DNA of 47,427 bases. It comes from a virus. Shown piece by piece: positions 5,942-14,305 of the stretch (position 1 is its first letter; the number at the start of each line of letters is the position of its first letter). The notes under the pieces are model-generated. The model did not search any database. It saw only the letters and a list, made by a program, of their open reading frames with translations, and was not told where the DNA came from. The DNA is taken from positions 1 through 47,427 of IMG/VR virus record IMGVR_UViG_3300042154_002710; one strand, written 5' to 3'. Both the position numbers and the translations under genes were made by a program.

Positions 5942-8517
5942 GCACCCCCACCACGTTCTTCGGCGGAAGCACCGTCATCGGCGGCCGGATCCGCAAGCTC
6001 AACGCCTCGACGTTCCGGGAGCTTGTCGAGCGATACATTTTCATCCCGGTGCCGTTCCACCTCACCCGCCGCGAGTTCTTCGCGCTGCCGGTGAAGGAGC
6101 GCAACGAGAAGAAGGACGGCCCCTACATTCTCACCTGCTCCTACCCTTTCGAGGAGGGGCACCGGGAAGACGACACCGCGACCATGGTGAACGCGGTGAT
6201 CATGGACCTCGACGAGGGCGACTTCGTGAAGGATTTCGATGAGGCACCCGACACCATCGGCGAGCACCTCTACCCGTTCAACTTCGTCTGCTGGCGCACC
6301 GCGAACCACACTCCGGAACTCCCCCGGCTCAAGATCGCCGTCGAACTGAACCCCTGCCACCCAGGGCTTCACAAAAGGTTCGTCGCGATGATCGCCTCGC
6401 GCCTAGGGCTGCCGGAAGGCTTCAAGGGCACCCGCGAATCCAAGACCCTCTCGCTCCCTCAGTATCGGCCGCTCCACTTCAAAGGGGAGGACTACTCCGC
6501 GGTCATCGCCTCCAGGCTCGACGGCGTCGCGCTCCATGAGGCCGACCTCCCCGACCCCGAAGAGAGCCTCACCGAGATGATCGACGGCCGCACCTACGCG
6601 TTCGAGCGGGGCGGCGACGAAGACTTTTTCGGTCTCGCCTACCTGCCCGTGCAAGGTCTCAAGGTCGAGGACATCAGCGAGGCGCTCGAAGCGATCGACC
6701 CGGACTGCAACTACAAGATCTGGACCGAGGTCGCCGCAGCCCTCCGCCACCAGTTCACCGACGAAGAAGAGGCCCGCGAGGCCTACGACAAGTTCGATGA
6801 CTGGAGTTCCCGAGGGACGAAATACCGGGGATCCAGGGACACCTGGTCGAAGTGGAAGTCCTTCCGCCCGTATGCCAAGGGCCGCGCACCGATCACGATC
6901 CGGACCTTGTTCAAGCAGGCGATGGACGCCGGCTGGGACAACGTGAAGGTCGCGATCAAGATCAAGGACGACGTGGCTGCGTGGATGACGGCTTGCACCG
7001 ACCCGGATGTCCTCATGGCGGAGGGGGCGAAACGCATCGCCTCGCTGCCTTTCAAAAACGACGTCGTGGAGGAGTCGCTGGTCGTCCTCTGGCGAACCGC
7101 GATCAAAGCTCTCTCGGGCAACACGATCGACAAGACGACGTTGAAGCGCGAGATCCACAAGGTCCGCCGCCGCGATGCCGACGCCAAGCAGGATGGTCGC
7201 ACAGAGTCCCTCCCGTCGTGGCTCCAGCCGATCTGCTTCATCGCAACGCAGGACGTCTTCCACAACTTCACCACTCAGGTCCAACTCAAGCCGGCCGCGT
7301 TCGACCGCAACTTCGAGAAAGAGCTGATGCCCAAGGAGGACGCTCCGCCGAATGGAAAGCCGATCATGGCACCGTCCTCCTACGCGCTCAACCTGATGGA
7401 CATCCCTCGCGTCGACCGCACGATCTACTGCCCGCTCCATCAGGGAACGGATCCGTTTTTCACCCACGAGGGACAGAGCTACCTCAACACCTTCGATCAC
7501 CTCTCGGTCCCGGTCGCCGACCCCGAGCATTCGGCACGCGCCGGGGCGCTGTTTTCCGAGCTGGTGTTCCACCTCATCGCCGAGCCCTGGCTCCGCGAGC
7601 TGTTGCTGGACTTCCTGGCCTCGCAGGTCCAGTTCCCCGGGAAGCTGATCAAGTGGCTGTTCTGCATCCAGTCGGCGGAAGGGACCGGCAAGGGTTACAT
7701 CGGCAAGATCATGTCGATGGTGCTCGGTGCCGGGAACGTGCGGGTCGTCTCTCCGGACATCCTTCGCTCGCAGTGGAACGACTGGCAGGTCGGGGTGATG
7801 TTCCACATCCTCGACGAGATTCACTTCCCTGGTGAACGCCGCGAGGCTGTCATGAACTGCCTGAAGGAATTCATCACCGACGAGAAGATCCCCATCAACC
7901 AGCGCAACACCTCCGCCCGGCAGGAGAACAACTGGTCCAACAAAATCGCCTTCACCAACTTCCCAGATGCCCTCCATCTCAAGGAGAGCGACCGCCGCTG
8001 GAACTTCGTCCGCTCGCCGATCCAGAACGCGGACCAGGTTGCGGCGCTCAACGCCACCGGCATCTTCGACCGGCTCGCATGGCTTCTCACCGACCAAGGC
8101 GCGGGGGCGCTGAGATACTGGTTCAGCAAGCGCGTGATCTCGCCTGACTTCCCCTACAACGGCCCGGCACCGCGGACCAAGTATCGCGCCGCCATCGTCG
8201 AGGAGAGCAAGAACTCCATGCAGGTGCTCATCGAGGACCTGATCGCCGACAAGACCGACCCGCTCGTCAACGATCAGGTGATCCACATCGGGCGGCTGAA
8301 CGAACTGGTCGGCCGGGTCCACCGCGACGCCGGCCACCGGACCGCCGTCTACCTCACCCATCTTGGCTACGAACGCTACGCCGACGGCCAGCGGTTCCGG
8401 ATCGACGGATCCCGGGGCGCGATCTGGGTTCACACCCGGAAGTGGCTCAACGAAGTCCCGGCGGAAGAGTTCCTCGAAGAGAGGCTCAAGTCCTTCGGAG
8501 ACGAGTTTGAGGTGTGA
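5938..8517 (+). CDS. replicative primase-helicase, 859 aa
   Basis: The N-terminal part (about 1-225) looks like an archaeo-eukaryotic-type prim-pol domain, with the acidic pair in VIMDLDEGDF near residue 87 and a basic strand RLKIAVEL near 129. Residues about 240-328 fit a PriCT-2 linker (DISEALEAIDPD, WTEVAAALRH, YDKFDDWSSR). Residues about 560-720 form a superfamily 3, D5/DUF5906-type helicase. It has Walker A SAEGTGKGYIGK (about 580), Walker B FHILDEIHF (about 622) and the TNFPDALHL sensor region. It should prime and unwind phage DNA. The protein ends FGDEFEV, one of four similar acidic tails. The start overlaps the regulator gene by ATGA. Confidence 0.88.
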   Translation: MSTPTTFFGGSTVIGGRIRKLNASTFRELVERYIFIPVPFHLTRREFFALPVKERNEKKDGPYILTCSYPFEEGHREDDTATMVNAVIMDLDEGDFVKDFDEAPDTIGEHLYPFNFVCWRTANHTPELPRLKIAVELNPCHPGLHKRFVAMIASRLGLPEGFKGTRESKTLSLPQYRPLHFKGEDYSAVIASRLDGVALHEADLPDPEESLTEMIDGRTYAFERGGDEDFFGLAYLPVQGLKVEDISEALEAIDPDCNYKIWTEVAAALRHQFTDEEEAREAYDKFDDWSSRGTKYRGSRDTWSKWKSFRPYAKGRAPITIRTLFKQAMDAGWDNVKVAIKIKDDVAAWMTACTDPDVLMAEGAKRIASLPFKNDVVEESLVVLWRTAIKALSGNTIDKTTLKREIHKVRRRDADAKQDGRTESLPSWLQPICFIATQDVFHNFTTQVQLKPAAFDRNFEKELMPKEDAPPNGKPIMAPSSYALNLMDIPRVDRTIYCPLHQGTDPFFTHEGQSYLNTFDHLSVPVADPEHSARAGALFSELVFHLIAEPWLRELLLDFLASQVQFPGKLIKWLFCIQSAEGTGKGYIGKIMSMVLGAGNVRVVSPDILRSQWNDWQVGVMFHILDEIHFPGERREAVMNCLKEFITDEKIPINQRNTSARQENNWSNKIAFTNFPDALHLKESDRRWNFVRSPIQNADQVAALNATGIFDRLAWLLTDQGAGALRYWFSKRVISPDFPYNGPAPRTKYRAAIVEESKNSMQVLIEDLIADKTDPLVNDQVIHIGRLNELVGRVHRDAGHRTAVYLTHLGYERYADGQRFRIDGSRGAIWVHTRKWLNEVPAEEFLEERLKSFGDEFEV

Positions 8518-8555
8518 GACCCGCAGATTCTCGAATTTTCCCCTTGTCTTCATCA

Positions 8556-8582
8556 CAACGCTACAATAATACACCCATCGTT
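8556..8582 (+). promoter_or_regulatory. candidate promoter with CAACGCTACAA motif
   Basis: CAACGCTACAA (8556-8566) contains TACAAT at 8562-8567, one base from a consensus -10 box, about 15 bases before the ATG at 8583. The same 11-mer lies just upstream of the glycosyltransferase start at 41745 on the minus strand. A convincing -35 box is not seen. If TACAAT is the -10, the leader would be only about 9 bases. Confidence 0.4.
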
Positions 8583-9050
8583 ATGCCAATCGAAACCGAA
8601 CTCGCCGCCAATACCGCGGCCCTCAAGGAAAACACCGCCGCTCTGCTCGCCTTTGTCATTGCCTCCGGCACCGCGGCAAGGGCTTGCGGGCTGACCACGG
8701 TCGAGCCTGAACCGCAAACCGAGGCCGAGCCGCAAACCGAGATCACCCTGCCGACCAAGATCGAGAAGAAGGCCCCGACCAAGAAAACGGCGGTCGCTGA
8801 CACTCCCTCCGTCCCGTCGCGGGACAACGAGCCGGGAGGCCCTGTCGCCGGCGACCACGTCGACGTGGACGAGGTCCTCGCCGAGATCACCGCCACCGTT
8901 CGCAAGAAGATCACCGAGTCCGCCGACCCCGAAGCGGTCAAGAATGCCTGGACCGCGGTTCGCGAAAAGCTCGGAGCCGAGCGCATCTCGGATCTCAAGG
9001 CGGAGCCCGCCAAGCTGCTTCAGGCACTCGCCGCCGCGAAGAAGCTGTAA
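8583..9050 (+). CDS. small coiled protein of the replication module, 155 aa
   Basis: The N-terminus (MPIETELAANTAALKENTAA) is a heptad-rich helix of a type common in small phage proteins encoded beside DUF2815/DUF2800 genes. The middle (about 40-85) is low-complexity and rich in P, T, E and K. The C-terminal 60 residues are helical (VDEVLAEITATVRKKITESA). The function of this family is unknown; an oligomeric accessory factor in replication is inferred from position. The ATG at 8583 is chosen over an upstream in-frame codon because it follows the promoter-like motif and starts the helical region. Confidence 0.65.
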   Translation: MPIETELAANTAALKENTAALLAFVIASGTAARACGLTTVEPEPQTEAEPQTEITLPTKIEKKAPTKKTAVADTPSVPSRDNEPGGPVAGDHVDVDEVLAEITATVRKKITESADPEAVKNAWTAVREKLGAERISDLKAEPAKLLQALAAAKKL

Positions 9051-9090
9051 ATTTTCCCGCACGATACCGTGTTGGTAGACCCGAAAGAAC

Positions 9091-9296
9091 AACCGGCATC
9101 CCACAGACCGGCTGGAGGGTTCCCCGCAAGGGGATTCATTAAGGGAGTAGCACGAACTCCATGATATCTGAGGAGACTGCCGACTGACCGCCGTAAGCGG
9201 TCACCACACTCCAGCCTCCGCAGTGAAGGCACCTGAGTAACAACGACACGCGAAAGCGGGGCAGGTGAGCGACCTGACCGGGGGTTGGAGTGTGGT
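9091..9296 (+). ncRNA. structured RNA upstream of the nuclease gene, unknown class
   Basis: About 205 bases carry at least six hairpins. TCCCC/GGGGA closes a GCAA tetraloop (9121-9134). GGAGT/ACTCC pairs at 9144-9160. TGACCGC/GCGGTCA pairs at 9185-9203. An 18-bp helix pairs 9203-9220 with 9279-9296, with only two G-U pairs. Inside it, CGC/GCG closes a GAAA tetraloop (9249-9258) and CAGGT/ACCTG pairs at 9262-9276. GNRA loops read correctly only on the plus strand, which fixes orientation. The region has no convincing coding frame. It ends 16 bases before the ATG at 9312. Candidates are a cis-regulatory leader, a trans-acting phage RNA, an intron-type or other ribozyme, or an omega-RNA-like relic. 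No class is claimed. Confidence 0.7.
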
Positions 9297-9311
9297 TTAC
9301 CTAAAGATTCA

Positions 9312-10892
9312 ATGAACCGCGAAGTCTGGCACAAAGGTGAAATCGCCGAACAGTTCACCAACCCACATACGGGCCGCTGGGCCACCAAAACGCTCCGCAA
9401 GCCGCTCCCCGAGGAAACCGAAGACCAATTTCCGAAACTTCTCATGACCAACAATACCGCTCACCTTTCCGGGTCCCACAATGCGCACGCTCGCCTGTCC
9501 CCGTCCGACAGCAAGCGTTGGACCTCGTGCCTCGCATCGATTGCGTTTCAGGAGGCCAACGCCCACCGCGTGCCCAAGGACACATCATCCCGCGACGCCG
9601 ATGAAGGGACGGAGGCCCACGACTGGGCGGCCAAGGTCCTCTTGGGCGAATGCACGATTGACGAAGTCCCCGAGAAGGGGATGCGCGGCGCGGACCTCCG
9701 TCTCCACGTCGAGAGCTACGTGACCCACTGCTTGGCTCAAGTCGCAGGGGCCGCTCTGACGAACGTCAAGGACTGCATCAGCGACGCGGACCTGGGCATC
9801 GACCCGCTCGACCAGGTGTTCTTCGTCGAGGAGCAGCTCGCCCTGTTTTACCAGCCCGAGCAGACTGGCACCGCGGATTTCTTCGGCATCGTAGCCGTCG
9901 ACGGCATCGTCGAACGGTTCGTTGGTCGGGACCTCAAGTTCGGTGTCGGGGTGTTGGTCACCAATCTGGACAACACCCAGCTCGCCATCTACATCTACAG
10001 CGCGATCAAGCTGCTGGAGGGCGTCTACAAGTTCGGCCCGGAGACGATCGTCGATCTCGCCGTGTTCCAGCCGCGCCACCGCGAGGCCGCCGACGAGCGC
10101 CCTTGGATCTTGACGCTGGCCGACCTCGCCAAGTTCTGCGAGGAGATTGAGTATCGCGCCATCCAGGCACGCGAGGGGGCCAACCGGGTCCGGGCGAAGA
10201 TCGGCGCTCCCGGCCGCGACGTGTCGCCCGAGGAGCTTCTCGAAGCAGCCCCTGGCGTCTGCTTCGCCCCGTCGGAAGGCGACGGCGGCGCGTGCCGCTG
10301 GTGCGAGTGCAAGGCCTTCTGTCCGAAGCGGCTCGAAGCCCTCACCGAGGACATGGACCGGCCTGACGTCAGCGCGTTCGACATGCTCTCCGAGCTGCCG
10401 GATCTCGACAAAGCGGATAGCAAATTGCCGGCCGCCGAGCGCATCGAGAAGATCTCCGGCACCCTCGACGACGCCTACCTCGTCAACGTGTTCGCCAAGG
10501 CCAAAGGCATTCGCGCATGGCTCGACGACGTGGCCGAGTATCTCGAAGTCCGCGTCCTCGCCGGCGAGGCGATCGACGGCCTCAAGGTGGTCGAGGGCCG
10601 CCCAGGCAACCGCGACTGGAGCAACGAGGACGACGCCGACAAGTGGCTCAAGAACCAAGGTCTCAAGGAGGCCGACCGCTACAAGTTCACCCTCAAGAGC
10701 CCCACGCAGATCGAGCTGCTCCTCAAGGACAAGCTGGCGAAGGTGACCCGCACCAAGAACCGGTTTGACGAGCTGGTCACCCGCTCGACACCGAAGAAGA
10801 CGGTCGCCGTCGCGAGCGACAAACGGCCCGCAGTAATGGCCGACGCAAACGCGCTGCCGGTCCTTGACGCGGCCGACGATTTCGAGGTCTAA
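9312..10892 (+). CDS. DUF2800-type PD-(D/E)XK nuclease, 526 aa
   Basis: From residue 45 on the protein matches the DUF2800 family, Cas4/RecB-like nucleases found beside phage replication genes. It begins HARLSPSDSKRWTSC, has DADEGTEAHDWA near 100 and the catalytic strand pair GTADFF...GRDLKFGVGV near 200-220. It has a cysteine cluster (CRWCECKAFCP near 328-338) able to bind an iron-sulfur cluster. It probably processes DNA ends in recombination or replication. The ATG at 9312 adds 44 residues before the usual family start at the ATG 9444 (MTNNTAHLSG); this extension uses normal codons, so either start may be real. It ends DDFEV, one of the shared acidic tails. Confidence 0.8.
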   Translation: MNREVWHKGEIAEQFTNPHTGRWATKTLRKPLPEETEDQFPKLLMTNNTAHLSGSHNAHARLSPSDSKRWTSCLASIAFQEANAHRVPKDTSSRDADEGTEAHDWAAKVLLGECTIDEVPEKGMRGADLRLHVESYVTHCLAQVAGAALTNVKDCISDADLGIDPLDQVFFVEEQLALFYQPEQTGTADFFGIVAVDGIVERFVGRDLKFGVGVLVTNLDNTQLAIYIYSAIKLLEGVYKFGPETIVDLAVFQPRHREAADERPWILTLADLAKFCEEIEYRAIQAREGANRVRAKIGAPGRDVSPEELLEAAPGVCFAPSEGDGGACRWCECKAFCPKRLEALTEDMDRPDVSAFDMLSELPDLDKADSKLPAAERIEKISGTLDDAYLVNVFAKAKGIRAWLDDVAEYLEVRVLAGEAIDGLKVVEGRPGNRDWSNEDDADKWLKNQGLKEADRYKFTLKSPTQIELLLKDKLAKVTRTKNRFDELVTRSTPKKTVAVASDKRPAVMADANALPVLDAADDFEV

Positions 10893-10977
10893 TTCAACTC
10901 TCCATCACCCGACTCCCTCCGGCCCCGGAGCAGCAAACAAAGGGCCGAAATTGCAGAAGAAAAGAACCACAGAAACC

Positions 10978-11559
10978 ATGACTCCATCCATCAGTGCAAC
11001 CGCCGCCGGTCAGTTCGTCCTTCAGAACGTCCGTCTGGCCTATCCCGACCTCTACAAGGCCGTCCCGTTCAAGAACGACCCGAAGAACACCCCCCGCTTT
11101 GGGGGAACGGCACTCATCCCGAAGACCGCGACAGATGTCGTGGACAAACTTCAGGCCGAGATCGCCAAACTCGCCAAGGAGCGCCACAAGTTGCCGAAGC
11201 TGCCCGAAGCCGACTCCTGCCTCCAGGACGGCGACACCAAGGCCAACGAGGCGCTGCACGGTCACTGGATCCTGTCGCTCTACGCCTATCCGAACGAGAA
11301 GGCGCAGAACGGTGGGGCTCCCCAGGTGCTCGATCGGCGGAAACAGCCCATCCCGCAGGGAGCGCCCAACGCCCCCTACAGCGGCTGCTACGTCAACCTG
11401 GTGTTCGACCTCTACACTCCAAGCAACTGGAAAAAGGTCGCGGCCGGATTGAAGGTGGTGCAGTTCGTGACCGATGGTCCGACCATCGGCATGACCACCG
11501 ACATTTCGGTACTTCCGGAACTGCCGGATGAACCGGTCGATGCCGACTTCGACGTGTAA
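10978..11559 (+). CDS. DUF2815 family protein, probable ssDNA-binding, 193 aa
   Basis: The protein shows DUF2815 family features: FVLQNVRLAYPDLYKA at the start, FGGTALIPKT near 40, a central HGHWILSLYAYP-like strand, and GCYVNLVFDLY near 140. The family is thought to be single-stranded DNA-binding and is nearly always paired with DUF2800 and family A polymerase genes, as here. It ends VDADFDV, an acidic-hydrophobic tail comparable in position to the tail of bacterial SSB. The start at 10978 follows an A-rich stretch (AAGAAAAGAACCACAGAAACC) that may help ribosome loading. Confidence 0.8.
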   Translation: MTPSISATAAGQFVLQNVRLAYPDLYKAVPFKNDPKNTPRFGGTALIPKTATDVVDKLQAEIAKLAKERHKLPKLPEADSCLQDGDTKANEALHGHWILSLYAYPNEKAQNGGAPQVLDRRKQPIPQGAPNAPYSGCYVNLVFDLYTPSNWKKVAAGLKVVQFVTDGPTIGMTTDISVLPELPDEPVDADFDV

Positions 11560-11583
11560 TCCACGCGGAGCCCCTACGACCCG

Positions 11584-11615
11584 CCCGATGCCGGATTTCC
11601 GGCATCGGGCTTTTT
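11584..11615 (+). terminator. Rho-independent terminator
   Basis: CCCGATGCCGG (11584-11594) and CCGGCATCGGG (11599-11609) form a perfect 11-bp stem with an ATTT loop, followed by C and five T residues. It ends 9 bases before the DNA polymerase ATG. It should end most transcripts coming from the DUF2815 gene, so the polymerase would depend on readthrough or antitermination, since no room is left for an ordinary promoter after it. Confidence 0.85.
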
Positions 11616-11624
11616 GGGTAGAAG

Positions 11625-13802
11625 ATGGCGACCCACCTTGACTTTGAGACGACTTCTGCCTGCGACATCTCGCTCGGCTCTTACCGTTACGCCAGCCATC
11701 CATCCACGCGGATCCTGATGTTCGCCGTGGCGTCCGGCGAACGTGAGCCGTTGCTCTGGCGCTTCGACGACCCGTATTCCGACGAGTCGCTCGCCGCCGA
11801 GTCGCTGTTGCGGACGAGCCTCGCGTCGAACGACCTGGTCTACGCCCACAACGCGCAATTCGAGGTGGCGGTGTCGATCTACCGTCTGCTGGCGGATGTG
11901 GGCCTCAAGCCTCCCGCGATGGAGCAGTGGCGCTGCACTCAGGCAATGTGTCGGCGGGCCGCCGCGCCGGAGTCCCTCGCCGCTTCCGCAGAGTTCTTCG
12001 GCCTCGGCGACAAGAAGAACCCGATTGGCAAAGAACTGATCCGCATCTTCTCCGACCAGTCGGTCTTGGTGACGGTGCAGCCGCCGGTCGGCATGATTGA
12101 CGAGACCACCGTGAAGCTGCTCAAAAACGGCCGGCGGTCGAAGGGCAAGAAGCCAAAAGCGTGGAAGACCGCGAGCCCGATCTTGGACGAGGAAATCAAG
12201 TGGGACTGGCTTGTGAAGGTCGGCGGCGAAATGATTACCGTCCGCGCCGCGTGGGAGATGTTCTGCGACTACTGCCGACAGGACGTGCGCGTCGAGCAGG
12301 AGCTTCATCGCAAACTGACCCGGTTCGAGCTGACCGGCGACGTGTTGGAAAGTTTCCAGTTCGATCTGCGGATGAACTGGCGCGGGGTGCCCGTGAACAT
12401 CCCGGCGCTGCGCAACGCCCTTGGCATCGTGGACGCGTTCAAGGAGAAGTTGGGATCGCGGTTCACACGGATGTGCGGCTTCGAGCCGGGGCAGCGCGAC
12501 TGCACGCTGAAGTGGCTGAGGGACCGCGGCTACCCTGAAGAGGATCTTCAGTCCGGCACCGTGGAAAGGATTCTCAGCGCCCCTCCCGACACCATGTCGC
12601 CGATGGCCGTTGAAGTGTTGCGGGTCCGCAGCCTCCTCAGTTTCGCCGCGCTGGCCAAGATCCCCAAGATGATCGACGCCGCGTGCGACGACGGCCGGGT
12701 GCGCGGCACGACGCAGTGGCACGCCGCCCGCACCGGACGCGCCGGGGGCCGGATCATCCAGCCGCAGAACTTCAAAAAAGCGACCATCGACGATTCCGAG
12801 CTGTGCTACAAAATGATCCAGGGAAACTGGGAGCACGTCTGGTTTGAAGAGTTCTGGCCGTCGCCGCTGGAGGCTATTGCTTCCTCGATCCGCCACTTCA
12901 TCCACCCGCATGAAGGCGAGTTTTTCGACGCCGACTACACCGGGGTCGAGGCCCGCATCACGCCATGGCTTGCCGGCGATGCGGCCAAGCTCCAGATCAT
13001 TCTTGAAGGACTCGACCTCTACAAGCGCATGGCGACTCTGGTGTTCGGGATCCCCTACGCAGAGGTCACCAAGGACCAGCGGACCATCTGCAAGCCGATC
13101 GAATTGGGCTGCTGTTTCGGAGTCGGCGGCAAGGCGCTGATGGACGCGCTGGCGCTGCCCCCCTACAACGTCACGCGTACCCGCGCCGAGTGCAATCAAT
13201 ACGTCAAGACCTACCGCGACAACCACCCCGAGACGGTGCAGGCGTGGCGGGACATTGAGGAGGCCGCCAAGTCCGCGGTGGCGCAACCTGGTGCTACCTT
13301 CCACGCCTGCGGCAAAAAGCTTTCCTTCGTCTGCGGCCACGCGGCGGGCATCCCTTACCTCGTGATGCAGCTCCCCTCGAAACGCCGCCTCTACTACCCC
13401 CATCCCAAGGTCAAGGCCACGTTCAAGACTTACGACGAGGAGGACATGATCGAGGACGCGTGGAAGCGTGAGAAAGGCGGCTACTGGATCGATCAGCTCA
13501 GTTTCTACGGCAAGCTCCGGGAGTCCAGTCACTGGGGTCGAGTCGGGACGTGGGGCAGCCGGCTGTTCGAGAACGCGGTGCAGGCGATCGGCGCGGACCT
13601 CCTCAACCGCGGATGCATCGAGGCCGAGCGCCGCGGGTTCAACATCGTCATGATCGTCCACGATCAGGCGCTTGCGGAGACCAAGGACGCGCCGGGCGAC
13701 TTGCAGGACTTCATCGACGCGCTTTGCACGAAAGACCCATGGGCGGCGAGTTTCCCGCTCGCGGCATCGGGTGCCATCCAGAAATTTTACCTGAAGGACT
13801 AA
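11625..13802 (+). CDS. family A DNA polymerase with 3'-5' exonuclease, 725 aa
   Basis: The N-terminal exonuclease domain shows ExoI (LDFETT, residues 5-10), ExoII (HNAQFE, about 74) and ExoIII (YCRQD, about 215). The polymerase domain has motif A DADYTGVEARI (about 434), motif B RTICKPIELGCCFGVGG (about 486) and motif C IVHDQALAE (about 676). Motif C has Q where family A enzymes usually have E (HDQ for HDE). The protein has no 5' nuclease domain, as usual in phage enzymes of this size. It should replicate the phage genome with the primase-helicase. Its ATG lies 9 bases after a strong terminator. Confidence 0.9.
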   Translation: MATHLDFETTSACDISLGSYRYASHPSTRILMFAVASGEREPLLWRFDDPYSDESLAAESLLRTSLASNDLVYAHNAQFEVAVSIYRLLADVGLKPPAMEQWRCTQAMCRRAAAPESLAASAEFFGLGDKKNPIGKELIRIFSDQSVLVTVQPPVGMIDETTVKLLKNGRRSKGKKPKAWKTASPILDEEIKWDWLVKVGGEMITVRAAWEMFCDYCRQDVRVEQELHRKLTRFELTGDVLESFQFDLRMNWRGVPVNIPALRNALGIVDAFKEKLGSRFTRMCGFEPGQRDCTLKWLRDRGYPEEDLQSGTVERILSAPPDTMSPMAVEVLRVRSLLSFAALAKIPKMIDAACDDGRVRGTTQWHAARTGRAGGRIIQPQNFKKATIDDSELCYKMIQGNWEHVWFEEFWPSPLEAIASSIRHFIHPHEGEFFDADYTGVEARITPWLAGDAAKLQIILEGLDLYKRMATLVFGIPYAEVTKDQRTICKPIELGCCFGVGGKALMDALALPPYNVTRTRAECNQYVKTYRDNHPETVQAWRDIEEAAKSAVAQPGATFHACGKKLSFVCGHAAGIPYLVMQLPSKRRLYYPHPKVKATFKTYDEEDMIEDAWKREKGGYWIDQLSFYGKLRESSHWGRVGTWGSRLFENAVQAIGADLLNRGCIEAERRGFNIVMIVHDQALAETKDAPGDLQDFIDALCTKDPWAASFPLAASGAIQKFYLKD

Positions 13803-13813
13803 ACCACCACGCC

Positions 13814-14305
13814 ATGACCATCATCGCCGCAACCGGGCACCGCCCCTCCAAACTCCCGACAGGCTACAACCTGAAGCCCCTCATCTCGCTCGCCGGCCAA
13901 TGGTTCGACGAGGCCCGCCCTGACGCGGTGATCAGCGGGATGGCACTCGGCTGGGACCAGGCCGTCGCCCGCGCCGCCATCGAGCGGAGCATTCCCGTCC
14001 ATGCCTACGTCCCGTTCGTGGGGCAGGCCGACAAGTGGCCCGCGCAGTCCCACGCCATCTACCAGCGCATCCTCCAAGCTTGCGCCGAGGTGAAGGTGAT
14101 CTGCTCTGGGGGCTACTCGCCGGAGAAGATGCAGAAGCGCAACGAGGCAATGGTGGACGCGTGCGACAGGTTGCTCGCTCTGTGGGATGGAACGTCCGGC
14201 GGGACCGGGAACTGCATCACCTACGCAGAGATCATGGGCGTGCCCTACGAGAACTTGTGGACGCAATACCTCGCGGAGAACCAAGAGGACGAATTCGAGG
14301 TATGA
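13814..14305 (+). CDS. SLOG superfamily protein (DUF1273/YspA-like), 163 aa
   Basis: The protein starts MTIIAATGHRPSKL and contains SGMALGWDQA near residue 40 and RNEAMVDACDRLLALWDG near 105-122, followed by GGTGN. These glycine-rich loops are the nucleotide-binding motifs of SLOG proteins in the YpsA/YspA group. In phages such genes often sit in replication modules; a role in sensing or processing nucleotides is suspected. It ends EDEFEV, another shared acidic tail. The ATG at 13814 (context CCACGCC-ATG) is preferred because upstream in-frame codons overlap the polymerase. Its stop overlaps the VRR-NUC start as ATGA. Confidence 0.75.
   Translation: MTIIAATGHRPSKLPTGYNLKPLISLAGQWFDEARPDAVISGMALGWDQAVARAAIERSIPVHAYVPFVGQADKWPAQSHAIYQRILQACAEVKVICSGGYSPEKMQKRNEAMVDACDRLLALWDGTSGGTGNCITYAEIMGVPYENLWTQYLAENQEDEFEV

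Noticed and set aside
6403-8574. A 2.2-kb open frame on the minus strand
   Set aside because: It is the complement of the primase-helicase gene, whose motifs (Walker A and B, PriCT-2) are in the plus frame.
9060-9300. A group I or group II intron
   Set aside because: No group II domain V hairpin, no recognisable group I core and no split coding frame across the region could be identified by eye, so only an unclassified structured RNA is claimed.
10917-10930. A hairpin (CTCCGG-CC-CCGGAG) after the nuclease gene as a terminator
   Set aside because: The loop is only two bases and no T run follows.
11574-13661. A 2.1-kb open frame on the minus strand
   Set aside because: It is the complement of the DNA polymerase gene, which has all exonuclease and polymerase motifs in the plus frame; it also runs through the terminator.
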